Shown here piece after piece: positions 15,071 to 16,016 of a stretch of 16,016 nucleotides of DNA (position 1 is its first letter; each line of letters begins with the position of its first letter). The stretch covers positions 1 to 16,016 of the forward strand of contig JASFMY010000146.1 of NCBI GenBank assembly GCA_050117315.1, written 5' to 3'. The notes beneath the pieces were generated by a model that saw only the letters and a program-made list of their open reading frames with translations, had not been told where the DNA came from and ran no database searches. The DNA is from JANQIV01 sp050117315 (GTDB lineage Bacteria > Bacteroidota > Ignavibacteria > Ignavibacteriales > Melioribacteraceae). Both the position numbers and the translations under genes were made by a program.

Positions 15071-15100
15071 AGAATCCACCTTCAAAGAAGGTGGGTTTCT
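15071..15100 (+). terminator. Intrinsic terminator after the desulfurase operon
   Basis: CCACCTTC (15076-15083), loop AAA, GAAGGTGG (15087-15094), flanked by AGAAT on the left and GTTTCT on the right, which extends the pairing. The stem is GC-rich and followed by a short T-rich tract 28 bases after the stop codon of the 93-residue protein. It could work in both directions. Confidence 0.75.
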
Positions 15101-15518
15101 GAGTTAGTATTAGGGAACTCCTGTTGCTGTTTACAAATCCGGTTTTCTTCTTTATTGAAGCCCGAAGACGCTGTATCAGATTTGAGAGCCGCAAAAATAT
15201 ATTTGATTTTAAATGTATGAGATATTAATATTAACTAACTGAATTGATTGCTATTGCAAATATGAATGATACTTATATTGTAAACCCTTCTTCTTATCAT
15301 TTTTATTATAGCTTTAAGGTAGATAAAAATATAAATATCTTAAAAACGTATATCCATTGCGGCTATATTACCGCCCGGTACATTAACATGCAGTGTAATA
15401 TTGTAATGCTAAAAACCGTTAACAACAAAAACAATATTAGTTCCCCGAAAGAGTTTACAGCGCCCTGTAAGGCATTAATGAATGCCCTCAAGATGTTCAC
15501 AATATCTCGCAAGGCGCT
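15101..15518. other. Intergenic region without a convincing gene
   Basis: No gene could be supported here. A plus-strand frame from 15262 into the repeat array lacks a ribosome-binding site and has unnatural composition. The right part (from about 15440) contains diverged relatives of the 21-bp repeat that follows. Confidence 0.4.
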
Positions 15519-15701
15519 GAGGGAAGTCCGCATCGCACCGAGGGAATCCCTCAACATAACGAGGGAATCCCCCAACGTACCGAGGGAATCCCCCAACGTA
15601 CCGAGGGAATCCCCCAACGTACCGAGGGAATCCCCCAACGTACCGAGGGAATCCCCCAACGTACCGAGGGAATCCCCCAACGTATCGAGGGAATCCCCCA
15701 A
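15363..15701 (-). CDS. Possible heptad-repeat membrane protein (doubtful)
   Basis: A minus-strand frame through the 21-bp array gives LGDSLGT heptads with Leu at alternating 3- and 4-residue spacing, as in a coiled coil. The pattern persists in units whose DNA has diverged (LRDSLGA, MRTSLSA, LRDIVNI, LRAFINA, LQGAVNS) and leads into a hydrophobic segment (ELILFLLLTVFSITIL) and a stop. The retained hydrophobic positions hint at selection on the protein. Against it: no ATG start (the frame is open up to about 15875 with only TTG available), no ribosome-binding site, and many glycines in the putative helix. A frame on the other strand is also open. Confidence 0.25.
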   Translation of the reverse strand: MGDSLDTLGDSLGTLGDSLGTLGDSLGTLGDSLGTLGDSLGTLGDSLVMLRDSLGAMRTSLSALRDIVNILRAFINALQGAVNSFGELILFLLLTVFSITILHCMLMYRAVI

Positions 15702-15707
15702 CGTATC
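15519..15707. repeat. Tandem array of nine 21-bp units
   Basis: The unit reads GAGGGAATCCCCC then AACGTACC. Five units (15561-15665) are identical, two (15666-15707) end AACGTATC instead, and the first two (15519-15560) are diverged. There are no spacers. Each unit holds GGGAATCCC, a near-perfect palindrome with one central base. A period of 21 bp equals two turns of DNA, so the palindromes lie on one face of the helix. Being a multiple of three, the array is open in coding frames on both strands (RESPNVP on plus, LGDSLGT on minus). Confidence 0.9.
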
Positions 15708-15810
15708 GAGGGGTGTTAAAAATAAACTATGGATATTAACAAATAGTGCAAATAACGGGAAAGAACCATCATTTTCCTTTACCCCGGATAATGCATTAGA
15801 GAAAGAATAA

Positions 15811-16016
15811 TTTCTGTAATCAATTATAAAATAAAATGATACAACGATTCCGGTTTTAACAATCCCTAATGCTTAATTGGGGTTAACTTTAAAGAATTTT
15901 ATCTGGAAATGAGAAAAAAATATAAAGGCGGCTAAAGCTATATTATGTCATTTACAGATAAAATTCTGTTGTGCGAAACCATCCCCCTTATTCTATGGGG
16001 ATTTAATACGGTTTCT
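15811..16016. other. Intergenic region with inverted repeats at the right edge
   Basis: I see no gene. AGAATTTTATCTG at 15893-15905 is repeated perfectly inverted at 15955-15967 with a 49-base spacer containing GGCGGCTAAAGC. A second hairpin, ATCCCC (15981-15986) / GGGGAT (15997-16002), lies by the window edge. Confidence 0.5.

Noticed and set aside
15519..15707. CRISPR array
   Set aside because: The units are 21 bp in direct tandem with no spacers, and there are no cas genes.
15244..15810. 188-residue plus-strand frame through the 21-bp array
   Set aside because: The start is a TTG without a ribosome-binding site. Outside the repeats the composition looks like translated AT-rich intergenic DNA, and the heptad pattern is kept only on the other strand.
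1..16016. rRNA or tRNA genes
   Set aside because: No tRNA cloverleaf with a TTCRANNC arm and no rRNA-conserved segments were recognised by eye.

Overview
The window looks like a chromosomal segment of an AT-rich member of the Bacteroidota/Chlorobi/Ignavibacteria group. I infer this from the Ignavibacteria-style type IX secretion (T9SS) sorting motif EQNYPNPFNP, which appears three times, from a LytS/LytTR two-component pair, and from an RND efflux pump fused to a TolC-like protein. The species cannot be named from the sequence alone.

Layout. (1) 1-885, minus: the 5' part of an intact secreted T9SS cargo gene that runs off the left edge. (2) 1196-1828, minus: a decayed second copy of the C-terminal part of such a gene. 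(3) 2052-10048, minus: an efflux and signalling locus. It reads adaptor protein, RND pump fused to an outer-membrane factor, a truncated sensor-kinase remnant, an intact LytS-like histidine kinase and a LytTR response regulator. (4) 10160-11870: a gene-poor graveyard holding a group II intron reverse-transcriptase remnant, two more T9SS tail remnants, nested inverted-repeat elements and many short REP-like palindromes. (5) 12094-13427, plus: an operon of a 60-residue protein and two V4R-like small-molecule-binding proteins, each with a strong Shine-Dalgarno site. (6) 13639-15066, plus: a class V aminotransferase-fold cysteine desulfurase coupled to an unrecognised 93-residue protein, ending at a clear terminator. 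(7) 15067-16016: intergenic DNA with a 21-bp tandem repeat array.

The thread running through the window is a 148-bp palindromic MITE-like element, present four times (1829, 4004, 11554, 13478). Its ends begin TATAC and share a CAAATTGGTTTTGGG arm. Every copy lies at a gene break or close to a gene edge: the T9SS pseudogene, the kinase remnant, a T9SS fragment, and 13 bp before the desulfurase start codon. Copy 3 has its interior flipped relative to its tips and lacks about 33 central bases.

How the genes fit together: the adaptor and the RND-TolC fusion form a complete tripartite exporter encoded by two genes, probably controlled by the neighbouring kinase/regulator pair (inference from position). 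The V4R proteins probably bind a small hydrophobic or metal-associated ligand. Any functional link to the desulfurase is unproven, because a MITE and a hairpin separate the two groups.
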